Origin: Neoceratodus forsteri | Lineage: Eukaryota > Chordata > Ceratodontiformes > Ceratodontidae | Length of the DNA stretch: 64,000 nucleotides | Direction: 5' to 3' | Assembly: GCA_016271365.2 (NCBI GenBank) | Contig: CM057451.1 | Coordinates: 366,007,501-366,071,500 of the forward strand | Shown here: positions 45,911-55,990 of the stretch, one piece after another | How the letters are laid out: the number at the start of each line of letters is the position of its first letter | Position numbering within the stretch: the first letter of the stretch is position 1 | Translations under genes and position numbers: made by a program | The notes under the pieces: model-generated | The model's database searches: none | Told to the model about the DNA's origin: nothing | Seen by the model: the letters and a program-made list of their open reading frames with translations, nothing else

Positions 45911-46097
45911 CTGAGGTTAGTGAGGGAGCTATCAATGATTACTGGCTAGCACAAGGCACCATATGAGGGGTACGCAGATGCCGTGCCCAACAGTCACCGC
46001 CTGCCCCTTGGCAAATGTTTTGCTCCTGCAGGGTCCTACTGCTTCCAGGCCAGACCCATAATTCAGAATCAGTGGTGAAGACTGATTCTTGGAAGAT
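45911..46097 (-). repeat. Copy J right (5') end with terminal repeat
   Basis: TTTTGCTCCTGCAGGGTCCT and CAGTGGTGAAGACTGATTC then TTGGAAGAT align with the right ends of A, G and H. It follows directly on the right end of E, so E sits inside J. Confidence 0.7.
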
Positions 46098-46238
46098 CAG
46101 TTTTAACACCTCTGCATGCCTTCCTATATTTCTTTTCGCATCTAAGATTCTGATATATACAAAAGGAGTGGGTAAAAATGACAAGATAAAAACATCAGTT
46201 AACAGCAAAAAATATAGAGAATAATGTATGGGCACTCA

Positions 46239-46352
46239 TACACAACAAGGCTGTGTTTCCGTCGAGGGTTTGAAATGACAGCATATGAAGCTCGAGAGGT
46301 CCATGCTGTCATCTCAGCCCTGAGATGGAAACACATGCCGAGTTGTGTGTGG
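46239..46352. repeat. Stem-loop, about 114 bp
   Basis: Arms 46239-46284 and 46303-46352. TGTGTTTCCGTC pairs with the region around GATGGAAACACA, and ATGACAGCAT with ATGCTGTCAT. There are a few mismatches. No ORF. Confidence 0.82.
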
Positions 46353-46905
46353 TTGACTATATTTTATTTTTTATAGTATATGGGTGTTTTTTTTTTTTTT
46401 TTTACACTAAAGTGATAAACCCCCACTGAAGTGAAAACAAAAAGTCTTGCCATTTCTTTGTTCTACTCACATATCAAAATCAAATTTCCTGACTTTTGGA
46501 AGGTAAAAGGTATGACTTTGGGCACTGGGAGGTTAGTAAATAGCTAGGTGTAGCATATATGAGAAATTTAAAATTGACCTTTGAACTGTGCATAACAACT
46601 GTTCGGAATGCGCATAACAACTCTTTCGAATGTGCATAACGGTTTAGAATGTGCTTAACAAGGATTTTGAGCAGGCTGATTTTTATACATAACAAAGGGT
46701 AACCATATACTATATTGTTGTTACTGTTGTCACAATGGATATTTTTTGAGTTACTGTCATCACAGTGGAATACTGAGCCAATCAGAGAGCAGCATTTGCA
46801 ATGCTGATGACATCACTGTGCCTAGTGTAGTACTAAAGCCAGCTGTTCAGATCAAAGAAAAATGGCAAAATCTTCAGATAAACTGCAGATCTGAAAGTTT
46901 AACTT
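46353..46905. other. AT-rich spacer with a short degenerate tandem repeat, no gene
   Basis: At about 46585-46655 the phrase GAA(T/C)GTGCATAACAA-type recurs three to four times at irregular spacing of about 20-25 bp. The rest shows no motif. A T-run lies at 46387-46403. Confidence 0.55.
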
Positions 46906-46907
46906 GT

Positions 46908-46918
46908 AAACTCTCTCC

Positions 46919-46979
<61 letters not shown>

Positions 46980-46980
46980 C
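46908..46980. repeat. (CT)n(TA)n microsatellite
   Basis: About 50 bp of CT units with small interruptions, then about 20 bp of TA units. Confidence 0.95.
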
Positions 46981-46983
46981 AAG

Positions 46984-47428
46984 GTATTCTTCGCAAAAAC
47001 TCAGTTAATGCACTGGTTCGGGTTAAAGAGACAAAAGTAGGGAAATGTGGTGTTAGGCTTTCCAACCCTAGCACCCACCCACACCCACCAGACAGCAACA
47101 GGAAAAACCATAACTGTTTCACCCCTCCTACGTCTTCGTTAATCAGGCAGAGGGTGTGCCTCGGGTTTGTCAGCCCTAACGCTCACCCCATTTGGACAAG
47201 AAAGAAGCTGAGATGTGTACAGTATATGAGGATGGGGTGAGCATTACGGCTGACAACCCCAAGGCACACCCCATGCCTGATTAGCAAAGATGCAGGACAG
47301 GTGAAACAGTAATGGGTTTTCCTGTTGCTGTGTGGTGTTAGGGTTAGAAACCCTAACACCACATTTCCCTACTTTTGTCTCTTCAGCCCTAACTAGTGCA
47401 TTAACAAAGTTTTTGCGAAGAATTTCTT
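46984..47428. repeat. Long inverted repeat, arms about 200 bp
   Basis: 46984-47191 pairs with 47232-47428, loop about 40 bp. Shared blocks include ATTCTTCGCAAAAACT, AGAGACAAAAGTAGGGAAAT, GTGGTGTTAGG and the CAGCAACAGGAAAA/TTTTCCTGTTGCTG pair. ORFs on the two strands give near-identical peptides only because the arms mirror each other. No transposase. Confidence 0.88.
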
Positions 47429-47579
47429 TACTTTTTGAGATAGTATAATTCATTGTATCCTCATTTGTCTGTGGGAGTACAGGGCCCCATCCCTCTTCGA
47501 TGCATATATATATACATATACATATAGATATATTGCTGTGGAAGTTTGGGCCCTGCACTTGCATTTGTAATAAAACAGG

Positions 47580-47765
47580 GATGAAATTGTCAGTATAGCT
47601 GTCTTATTGCCCCACCTCATGAACTCAGTAATGAAATTTTGGAATCCCTGCCAAACCGTGATTCTGTGGCACAGGTGCAAGAACACTGTTTGGCCAGGGT
47701 ATGAAAAATGACAGCTGTCACATTCACGAGGTGGTGTAAAAAGATGTTTACACTGACAATTTTGA
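47580..47765. repeat. Foldback repeat, family 1 copy a
   Basis: GAAATTGTCAGTATAGCTG (47583 on) mirrors the region ending CACTGACAATTTTGA (about 47765), and CCACCTCATGAA mirrors TTCACGAGGTGG. A related copy lies at 60330-60520. Confidence 0.72.
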
Positions 47766-48121
47766 GTCAAAATATTTAAAATTGCCAAAGTTAAAGGGAG
47801 CGTAGCAAAATTTCAATGTGTGCACATAGCTCTGGCATTTCTTTTTTGTGTACTTTATTTAAAAAAAGCTGAGAGCAAGTTACAAGTCAGACAGATCAGG
47901 CACAACAAACATATCCAACATTGAAGGTTGGTCAGTACAGAGTTACACAGATATGCATATATTTGGACATCAGTGGCTACACTGCAATAGTCTAGATAGC
48001 CTCTATAAGGGAAGCAATCAAAAGCATGTGTTACCACAAGTGATGCATTTAGGTAGAGTATTTTAAACATTGAGCATGATTAAAAAATCCAGAGATTAAA
48101 AACATTAAATGAATAAAAACA

Positions 48122-51100
48122 TTAAAATAAGGGAAACCAAGTTTGCTCTATGGCACGTTCTAATGGAGACCATATCTGGTAATATTGAGCCATTTGACCC
48201 CTTACATAGTACTGAGTTCTTTCTAGTTTCATGCACTCCATAAGTGAGCTCACCCACTCCGTTACTGAGGGTGGTTCTGGTAATCTCCAATACCGTGCTA
48301 ACAATCTGAGAACAACTACACTGCCTAATCTCCATAAGTTTGTAGAAAATGAAGGTCCCCCCTCCTCGGTCTCCGAGTGGCAGACCCATCAAGATCTCTG
48401 CTGGGTCCAACATTAGGGGTCATTGCATGACTGAAGTTAAAATTTGTTGCATACCTCTCCAGAATACTGCACTTCTGGACATTCCCATATCATAGGCTAG
48501 AATGAGCCCCCATGGATTTTACATTTTGGGCACGGGGAGAAATAGAGGAGTCTATCTTGTGGGCCAAATGGGGAGTAAAATATGTTCTCAGAAGAACAGT
48601 ATATTGAACTGCTTGTAGTCTATTGTTTACTGAGCACTTTCCTATGTTTTTGTGAATAGTCAGCCAATCTCTTCCTGTAAGGCCCTCTGGCTTTATATTT
48701 GCCTCCCACTGGGCTCTGATTTTTGTTAAGGAGTCAGGGAATGCCCCTATCATTAGTTTATAACACTTCCAGAGGTGCCTAAAGGCCGTATCTGTAGCTT
48801 GCCCCACAAACACTTCCTCCAAGGGAGACCGACATCCCAGTTGGCCCTCTGGAGTCTGAGCCTTTAGCTTGTGTATAAATGACTATAGGCAGAGGTACAC
48901 GAAATAGTGTGAGGCATGGATTCTGTATTTTTTAATAAGAAAGTGAAAAGGTAAAACCTTGTCACTTGACCACAAATGTCCCAACAAACCCAAACCCCGG
49001 CGAAACCAGCCTTTCAGGATTTGTTTATCTCCATGCACTACCACCCCCGCTTTTCAATAAAAGGGTCAGCAAAGAAGTGTCACTGGAAACAGCTTGCTCC
49101 CTGTGCCCTATCAGTTGGTGGATCTTCTGCCACACCCTCCAAGTGGCCCTGGTACAGGGGTTATCTATTTTGATAGGTAGGGAAGAGCCCAGGTTACCCA
49201 CCAGGGTGTCGTAATATAGGGAAACAAAAGTGCAGGTCTCCAGGTCCACCCAGGCTGGTCTATTTGTTCCCTCCTTAAGCATTTCATGTATAAAGGTTAA
49301 TTGGGCTGCCATATAATAGTACTGGACGTTAGGGAGGCCCAATCCCCCCTTTCCAACTGGATGCCATAAAGTTTCCTTTCTAATTCTCAGTCTCCTACCT
49401 TGCCAAAGGAGTTGAGTAAGAGCACCCTCCAGTGATTTTATAAATTTATGGGGTATCCACAGAGGGACGGTTTGAAAAAAATATAGGTACTGCGGTAGCA
49501 CTGACATTTTAATTAAGTTAACTCTCCCTATAAGGGTCAGTGGAAGGGCTCTCCAGGCTATACAAGCATCTTTAACTTTTTTCATAATACCATTACATAT
49601 TGATTTTCACCAGTTTGGACATTTTAGATGGGATTACGATTCCTAAATAATTAGGTTAGTATGTGGGATTGTGGTGTTAGCTATGGTAATAGAGTCCCTG
49701 GGGCCTGCCAACGGCAGCCACTCACTTTTCCCCCAGTTACTTTTATGTCCTGAAATGGGGGCCATATATTTCAAAAAGTTCCGATAAGTGGGGAATTGAT
49801 TCCTCCAGGGACCGAAGAAATAAGAGGACATCATCGGCGAAGAGGAAATTTTGTGCTCTCCTCCCCCTATAGCGTGGCCCCGAATGACCGGAGTAGATCT
49901 CATGGCCTGAGCCAATGCCTCGATGGTAAGGACATATAAAAGAGGGGATAGGGGCAACCCTGCTGCGTGCCCCTGGTCAAAGCAAAGGGAGCGGAAACCA
50001 CATTATTAGTGAGTATTTGGGCTTTAGGGGAACTATATAATGCACTGACCCATTGCAGCATCCAGTGGCCCATACCAAATATTTCAAGAACTGTAAGCAT
50101 AAAGGGCCATTCGACCCTGTTGAACGCCTTTTCGGCACTGAGGGCTAGTAACCCCCCCACTACCCCAGGGCCATTTATGCATGATATTCAGGATCCGCCT
50201 AATGTTATGCTTAGCCTGCCATTCTTTTACAAAACCTCCTTGGTCCGGATGGATCAGCCGGGGAAGTAGCCCCTCCAGCCTAGACGCAACAGTTTGGCTA
50301 TTATTTTATAATCAGCATTTAAGAGCGAGATGGGCCGGTAGAAGGTACACTTAAGGGGGTTCTTGCCAGGTTTGGGTAGGACGGTTATGGTGGACAAATA
50401 CTGAGAGAGCGGCACAGTCCCCAGACCCAAGGCATTGGTCACCATCCAGAGCATCAGGGGGCCCACAGTGTCCCAGATCAGTTTATACAGTTCAGAGGGA
50501 AGCCCATCGGGGTCCGGAGCCTTCCCCTTCTTAACTCCCCACACCAACTTCCGCAGCTCCTCCAGGGTCACAAGGGATGCCAGAGTATTCCTGTCCTGGT
50601 CCCGCAAGGTTGGCAGGTCAATTTTCCCCAAAAAAGAGTCAGGATTTGCTCCAGAAGTATACAGGGTGACGTAGTAGGCTCTGAAGGAATCATTTATCTT
50701 GGTTTGGTCATAAGTGACATCTCCATTGGTGTATTCTATACCTAGTATAGTACGTTCTGCCTTCTTTGCCTTCACTAAGCCCGTCAACCACTTCCCTGAT
50801 TTATCTCCTTCAAAAAAAGTATTAGATTCTGTTCACAACAGATCCCGCTCCAATTTTCTAATGGAGAACTGGCTTAGGGTACCTTCAAAGACTTAAATTC
50901 TGACACTGTCTGTGGGGTCTGGTGTAGCATGTTATCCCTCTCTAGGCAGTCTATCGACCTCTCTAAGTGATGTTCTTGAGCTGCATTCATTTTCTTTCGG
51001 AAAGAGGAGTATGAAATAGCCTCACCCCTAATAAAAGCTTTCATAGTGTCCCACACTATACCACTGATAGTATCTTCTGGAGGGTTCAGGGATATAAACT

Positions 51101-51904
51101 CCAGCAAGTGGTCACTGAGTTGCTGGACAAACTGCTAGTCTAAAAGCAGGGAGGGGTCCAGTTGCCACTGCCTTGCACTGGGAGGGTCCACTCCCTGAGA
51201 CACCGTTACCCAGAGGGGAGCATGGTCTGAGATCACCAGTGGGCCATATTCAGCTTCGACTATCTTCCCCACCATATGGGAGGAAAGGAAAATATAGTCC
51301 AGTCTAGTGTATACATTATGGGCATGGGGAAAAAAGGGGGTATTCCCTGGACGCAGGGTAGCAAAAACTCCATGCCTCTGTGAGTGATCTACCCTCCATC
51401 AACCGGTGCAAAGCACCACAGCGCATCCTGGAGTGGTCCAGTTTAATATCCCAGTAGGTATTCATGCACCACCCCCCCCATGACTATACAATCAGGAAAG
51501 GGAGTGACAGTGGTCGCCAAGTGGGTAAAGAAGTCCGGAGAGTCAAAATTACGTCCATAGACCAACACTAGAGTAAGTTTCCACCCTCCCAAGTCCATCA
51601 TGGCAATAACATATCTGCCCTGGGGGTCAGCCACCCAAAATAATACTTTATGGGGGAGGCCAGGACTAATCCATATAGCGACACCATGGGCTTTAGAAGT
51701 GAAGGGTACTGCCAAAAAGGAGCCCCTCCCCCAGGCAATCAGCCTCCTCCGTAGTAGAGTGGATTTCCTGTTAAAAAAAAAAAAAAAAAAAAAATTTATG
51801 CCTCCCTTTAATTTCTTGATATGAGACCAAACTTGTTTCCTTTTAACCACTGTTCGCAAGCCATCGATGTTCCAGGATATAAATGTTAGATTTACCATTA
51901 GCAT
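48122..51904 (-). pseudogene. L1-2 ORF2: endonuclease, reverse transcriptase, C-terminal domain
   Basis: The endonuclease start (51904) has Ser-Trp-Asn-Ile-Asp-Gly-Leu, with the metal-binding Asn. The Gln-Glu-Thr box that should follow is replaced by a poly-Phe run encoded by a T-tract. The linker is at 51107-50874. RT at 50787-49643 shows Ala-Pro-Asp-Pro-Asp-Gly-Leu-Pro, Tyr-Arg-Pro-Ile-Ser-Leu-Leu-Asn, Ala-Glu-Lys-Ala-Phe-Asn-Arg, Gly-Thr-Gln-Gln-Gly-Cys-Pro and, in a shifted frame near 49830, an intact Phe-Ala-Asp-Asp. C-terminal pieces are at 49585-49025, 48822-48490 and 48304-48122. At least five frameshifts are present. Confidence 0.9.
51774..51796. repeat. Poly(A)/poly(T) tract inside L1-2 endonuclease
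   Basis: Over 20 A on the plus strand, read as Phe codons in ORF2 sense. It occupies the place of the expected catalytic Gln-Glu-Thr region. Confidence 0.9.
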
Positions 51905-53040
51905 ACGGTAACTCGATTTGTGCCCAAATTGTCAACTGCATACCTTTTATAGAAAAATATCTAACTCCGCTAATTTAACACTGAACAACAAAACCCCCTA
52001 GAAATCCCTATTTCCTCCCCCAACCCGAACACAAGTGGACCAGAACTGTGCCGACAAATGACAGTGGACAGAACTTTTGCAATTGGCTCCCCCGCCCCTG
52101 AGGAACAGATTGATCCCCAACTAGAACAGAGAACATTAGTAACAACAAACCAACAGTAACAAATCCCCCCACCCCCCCCACCAAAAACAGTAACAGAAAA
52201 TCTACTTTTCCCATCCACTACTTTTCGTGGGTAGAGCGCCCCATCACTTGCTATTATAAGTGCATATTAAAAGTTGGTAAAAAAGAAATGTTGTAATCCC
52301 CCCTTTATCTATTGAAAAGGAAAGACTGGGTGGGGGAGATGACCGGGGAGATCCTTCTCCCGGGAGTCCGCCATTGCCTACTAAATTAATTCGGGGAAAC
52401 AGGAACTTCCCAGGGAGCTCTGCAGGGTTGTCCATCCCCTTCTGAGGTATGGGGACCTAACTGCCCCACCAAAATGTTTTTTCCAGTTTAAACTCCACTG
52501 CTCTAACTACTAGGTTTGAACTGAGCTCCCACATTGGTCGTCCCCCTCCGCATTCCTAAGAAAGTAAAAAAGGAAAAAGTTTAGTTTAATAAAAAAATAA
52601 ATAACAGATGCAGATCCCGACAATTATTCTTCCTTCATCCCCCCATCCTCATATACAACCCCCAAGGAAAAAAGCCAAGCAGTCAATATTAGTCAAAGTC
52701 CTATAAACAGTAGTCCAAAAGACAACAAAATGACTGCAAAATGGGACTACTCAAGGCCAAAAGTCTGGGTGTTAAGTAATCTTCTTGGTGGAATTCTAGT
52801 GGCCATAGGCCTGATAGAGGCCAAGTTGTGCGATCAAATCGGCAATCTCCCAGAGGATAGCACGGACAAAACATCCCTGGATTGTGGTGCCTAGTAGAGT
52901 CCCACAGAGAGTACCAGCGGGGAGAAGGAGGGTGGGGGTGCCTGCCGATCAAGCCACGATAGGCCCCCGAAGGTGTTACAGATCGGAATAAGGCATATAT
53001 GCCCTCCCACTCCCACAATCACAATCACAGTACTTAATAA
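51905..53040 (-). other. L1-2 region between ORF1 and ORF2, no gene
   Basis: About 1.1 kb with only short motif-free ORFs. It is long for an L1 inter-ORF spacer. It may include decayed ORF2 start or inserted sequence, which I cannot separate. Confidence 0.5.
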
Positions 53041-53829
53041 TCACAGCAGCCGGTTTGAACTCTCTTCTGATGCTTCAGCTCCTTGGCAAATCCAGCGCAA
53101 GGTCTGGGCTAGTGAAGGCCTTCTGAGGGCCCCCACGGGCCGGATGATAAGCCGGACAGGGTAGGCCAAGATGAAGGGGCAGGAAATGGAGTGTAGAAGT
53201 TGCTTAACTTTGGCATAAGCCTGTCTTTGCAGCTGTAGCATTCTAGAGTAATCGGGGGGGGGGCTGACCTGGTTTTACTGAGTCATAGCCACTCCTTTTT
53301 TTCGAGCTGCATCGAGCTCCAAGAGCCTATCCTGGTATCTTAAAAATCTGACTATGATATGGCGAGGTTTCTGCTCTGGTGAGGGCTTGGGGCCTGGGGA
53401 GCGATGGGCCCACTGAATTTCTAAGGTAACGTCGGGCGGGAGTTGTAGTGTGTCCTTAAACCAAGTTTGCAGGCAGCTAGCACAGTCCCTTCCCTCAAGC
53501 TCCTCTGGAAGCCCTATCATTCTTATATTGCATCGACATTACCGATTCTCATGGTCATGCAGTATTTGTTTTAGTAATTCTATTTCTGTAAGAGCTTTAG
53601 TCAGGTCTGTGGACTGCCACGATGTTAGATCCTCCCAATTCCCCAATCTGTTTTCCAGTTCTTCTATGCAAGTTTCATGCACCTCAACAGTCTCAGCAAG
53701 GTTATTTACTGTTTGTTGCATGTGTTGGATTTGGGCCATAACATTTTCGAACCCCGCTTCCATGCATGTGCCCAAATCATATTTCAAATCTTTCAGAAGA
53801 CATTCCAGATTCTGGTAGCCCTCGGCCAT
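53041..53829 (-). pseudogene. L1-2 ORF1 (RNA-binding protein)
   Basis: The first frame (53829-53539) is a heptad-rich coiled coil, from about residue 30 on, that would form the ORF1p trimer. One in-frame stop separates it from the RRM (53520-53275), which opens Met-Ile-Gly-Leu-Pro-Glu and includes Ala-His-Arg and Pro-Arg-His-Ile-Ile-Val-Arg-Phe. The C-terminal domain (53241-53041) with Tyr-Ala-Lys-Val-Lys-Gln-Leu-Leu lies in another frame beyond a G/C homopolymer near 53260. Confidence 0.88.
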
Positions 53830-54094
53830 TGCATCTATCGGGCCTGGGATAGGGTTGTCCTGCAGAAGAGCAGCTTAGAGTTCAAGAAAGTCTTGAATTG
53901 CAGCAGGCCCTTCTGAGGATCTCTCTCATGCTCTTCTCTGAGGTAGGCCCTTAGCGGCGTAACTTACACCAAGTGAGCTGAAAGAAAGTTTGGACTGCTT
54001 CTTCGCAGATTTTGACGGCGCGGGCATCGGAACAGTTTACCAGTTGAAAATAGTAGGATGTTTGCCAACAAAAAAGGGTTTAGAGGGAAAAAAG

Positions 54095-54305
54095 AAAAAA
54101 TTACTCACCTTAGTAATGTTGTTTCTTCTAATGGAGTCTTGCTATATTATGACACATGCAGTGAGTCCCAACCTTCGAACTGCTCCGGAGGTGAAAGAGT
54201 TACCTTTCCATGCCAGGCATGGAATGCTGAGCTCGAGCTCGGTTGAAACTCTGTCTGTTGTTCTTCAAACTCAAACCGTCATATCTTTATGAGCTAAACT
54301 CACTG
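54095..54305 (-). repeat. Copy B2 left inverted terminal repeat
   Basis: AAAAAATTACTCACCTTAG at the edge. Complementary to 59578-59767. Confidence 0.9.
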
Positions 54306-54544
54306 AGGTCCTGTGTGGAAGCTGTAAACCTACACTAGCCAACTGGCTACTAAACATAAGAACACATTTTTTGGTCCCAAAACAAAGACTCAAGTCAGGA
54401 GACCCAAAAATGAAAAACACAACACCAAGTCGCCCCAAAAAGGGGGGGGGGGTGAAAACAACAAGGTGGGCATCTACTAAGTGCCAACACTGCACTGCCC
54501 ACCCACATCCCAAAAACAGAGGTTCTGAGAGGGGCAGGCAGGGT

Positions 54545-54640
54545 GAGGTCATAATATAGCAAGACTCCATTAGAAGAAACAACATTACTAAGGTGAGTAA
54601 TTTTTTCTTCAAACAACATGAAGTCTTGCTATATTATCAC
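54545..54640 (-). repeat. Copy B2 ICR
   Basis: AGGTGAGTAATTTTTT joined to CTTCAAACAACATGAAG. It matches both ends of B2, including the six-base A-run. Confidence 0.93.
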
Positions 54641-54688
54641 ATATGCAGAACTACACTTAGTACCTCCATGGAGGAGGTCAGAACCTAC

Positions 54689-55990
54689 TTAGGAAATAGG
54701 CTCTGAAGCACAGCTGTACAAGAAACGAGCATCACTCCTAGCCTGGATGTCCAGGGAGTAATGCTTGATAAAAGTGTGAACTGTTTTCCAGGTAGCTGCT
54801 TGACATATCTCTAGAATAGGGATGTCCCTGGCAGCAGCCAGGGAAGCAGCTGTACCTCTGGTAGAGTGAGCCTTCAGGCCTGAGGGAGGAACCTTACCCA
54901 GCTTTTCATAACAGAATTGGATACAAGAGACAATCCACCTGGCAATGGATCTTTTAGTGGCAGGTTTCCCTTTACCAACCTCACCATAAGTGAGGAACAG
55001 TTGGAGGGAGTCAAACCTGTGACCCTTGGTATGCTCTATGTAGTAACTAAGGGCTCTCTTCACATCTAAGCTGTGCAGCCTCCTCTCGCCAGAGGAGGAA
55101 TGATCAGTGAAGTACACTGGAAGAGATATAGATTGATTAAGGTGGAAATCTGAAACCACCTTGGGCAAGAACTTCCTGTTAGTCCTAAGGACCACCTTAT
55201 CTCTATGAAAGGAGATAAAATCAGGCTCCACTGACAAAGCTTGTAATTCACTTATGCGTCTGGCAGAAGTGATGGCTACCAGAAACACAGTCTTCCAAGT
55301 CAAGTACTTAAGCTCTGCTGAAGACAAGGGCTCAAAAGAGGGTTGCATAAGCTGAGCAATGCAAACATTAAGATCCCAGGCAGGGGCAGGGTCCCTGAAT
55401 AGAGGGTTGGTGTGAAGCAATCCCTTAAAAAACTTGGAGAATACAGGATGAGCTGAAAGAGAAGAGGGTTTACCTGCTGAAATGAAAGCAGACATAGCTG
55501 CCAAATGTACTTTTAGGGTAGCTGGTCTCAGCCCCAAGGTATTTAAATGGACCATATAATCCAGGACTGTGGGTAAATCAGCAGATTCTGGGGAAATATG
55601 TTTCCCAGAGCACCATATGGAAAACCTCTTCCATTTGGAATTATAGGTAGCCCTGGTGGAAGGTTTCCTAGAAGCCTTCAATATATCCGTTACACCTTGG
55701 GAGAGGTATAGATCAGCAAACTCTAACTCTTCAAGAGCCAGGCCTTGAGATTGAGAGATTTGAGGTTTGGGTACCAAACCCTCCCCTGAGCACAGGTTAA
55801 CAGGTTGTGTTTCCTGGGAAGACACAGGGGAAGATGGACTGCTAAGGGCAGTAGGAGTGGATACCAGGGCTGTCTGGCCCAATCTGGAGCAATCAGGATC
55901 ATCTTGCAGGACTGAGATCTGATTTTGACTAACACTTTGAACAGGAGAGGGAAGGAGGGAAAAGCATAGAGAAACTTCCCTTCCCAATTG
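54689..55990 (-). CDS. Copy B2 tyrosine recombinase, open frame
   Basis: It is open to 54689. The frame continues upstream across pol to 57058, but only from about 55990 does its translation match other DIRS recombinases. Upstream it is the shadow frame of RT. Visible: the Lys-Trp-Lys-Arg-Phe N-terminal box (about 55630), Thr-Ser-Ala-Arg-Arg (catalytic Arg, about 55255), Ala-His-Ser-Thr-Arg (His and second Arg, about 54860) and Lys-His-Tyr-Ser-Leu-Asp (nucleophile, about 54765). This is the full R-H-R-Y set with no stop or frameshift. The start codon is unknown. Translation may depend on the overlap with pol. It would integrate the circular DNA copy. Confidence 0.9.
   Translation of the reverse strand, partial: QLGREVSLCFSLLPSPVQSVSQNQISVLQDDPDCSRLGQTALVSTPTALSSPSSPVSSQETQPVNLCSGEGLVPKPQISQSQGLALEELEFADLYLSQGVTDILKASRKPSTRATYNSKWKRFSIWCSGKHISPESADLPTVLDYMVHLNTLGLRPATLKVHLAAMSAFISAGKPSSLSAHPVFSKFFKGLLHTNPLFRDPAPAWDLNVCIAQLMQPSFEPLSSAELKYLTWKTVFLVAITSARRISELQALSVEPDFISFHRDKVVLRTNRKFLPKVVSDFHLNQSISLPVYFTDHSSSGERRLHSLDVKRALSYYIEHTKGHRFDSLQLFLTYGEVGKGKPATKRSIARWIVSCIQFCYEKLGKVPPSGLKAHSTRGTAASLAAARDIPILEICQAATWKTVHTFIKHYSLDIQARSDARFLYSCASEPIS

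Larger units (their letters stand above)
47838..54094 (-). mobile_element. L1-type LINE (L1-2), nearly full length
   Basis: In minus sense it has a short 5' segment, ORF1 (53829-53041), a long inter-ORF region, ORF2 (51904-48122), and a 3' UTR ending in an AATAAA signal with a short A-rich tail near 47838-47860. DIRS copy B2 abuts or interrupts its 5' part at 54095. Frameshifts make it inactive. Confidence 0.85.

Noticed and set aside
46746..47564. ORFs on opposite strands with nearly the same peptide
   Set aside because: The similarity comes from the long inverted repeat, not from coding constraint.
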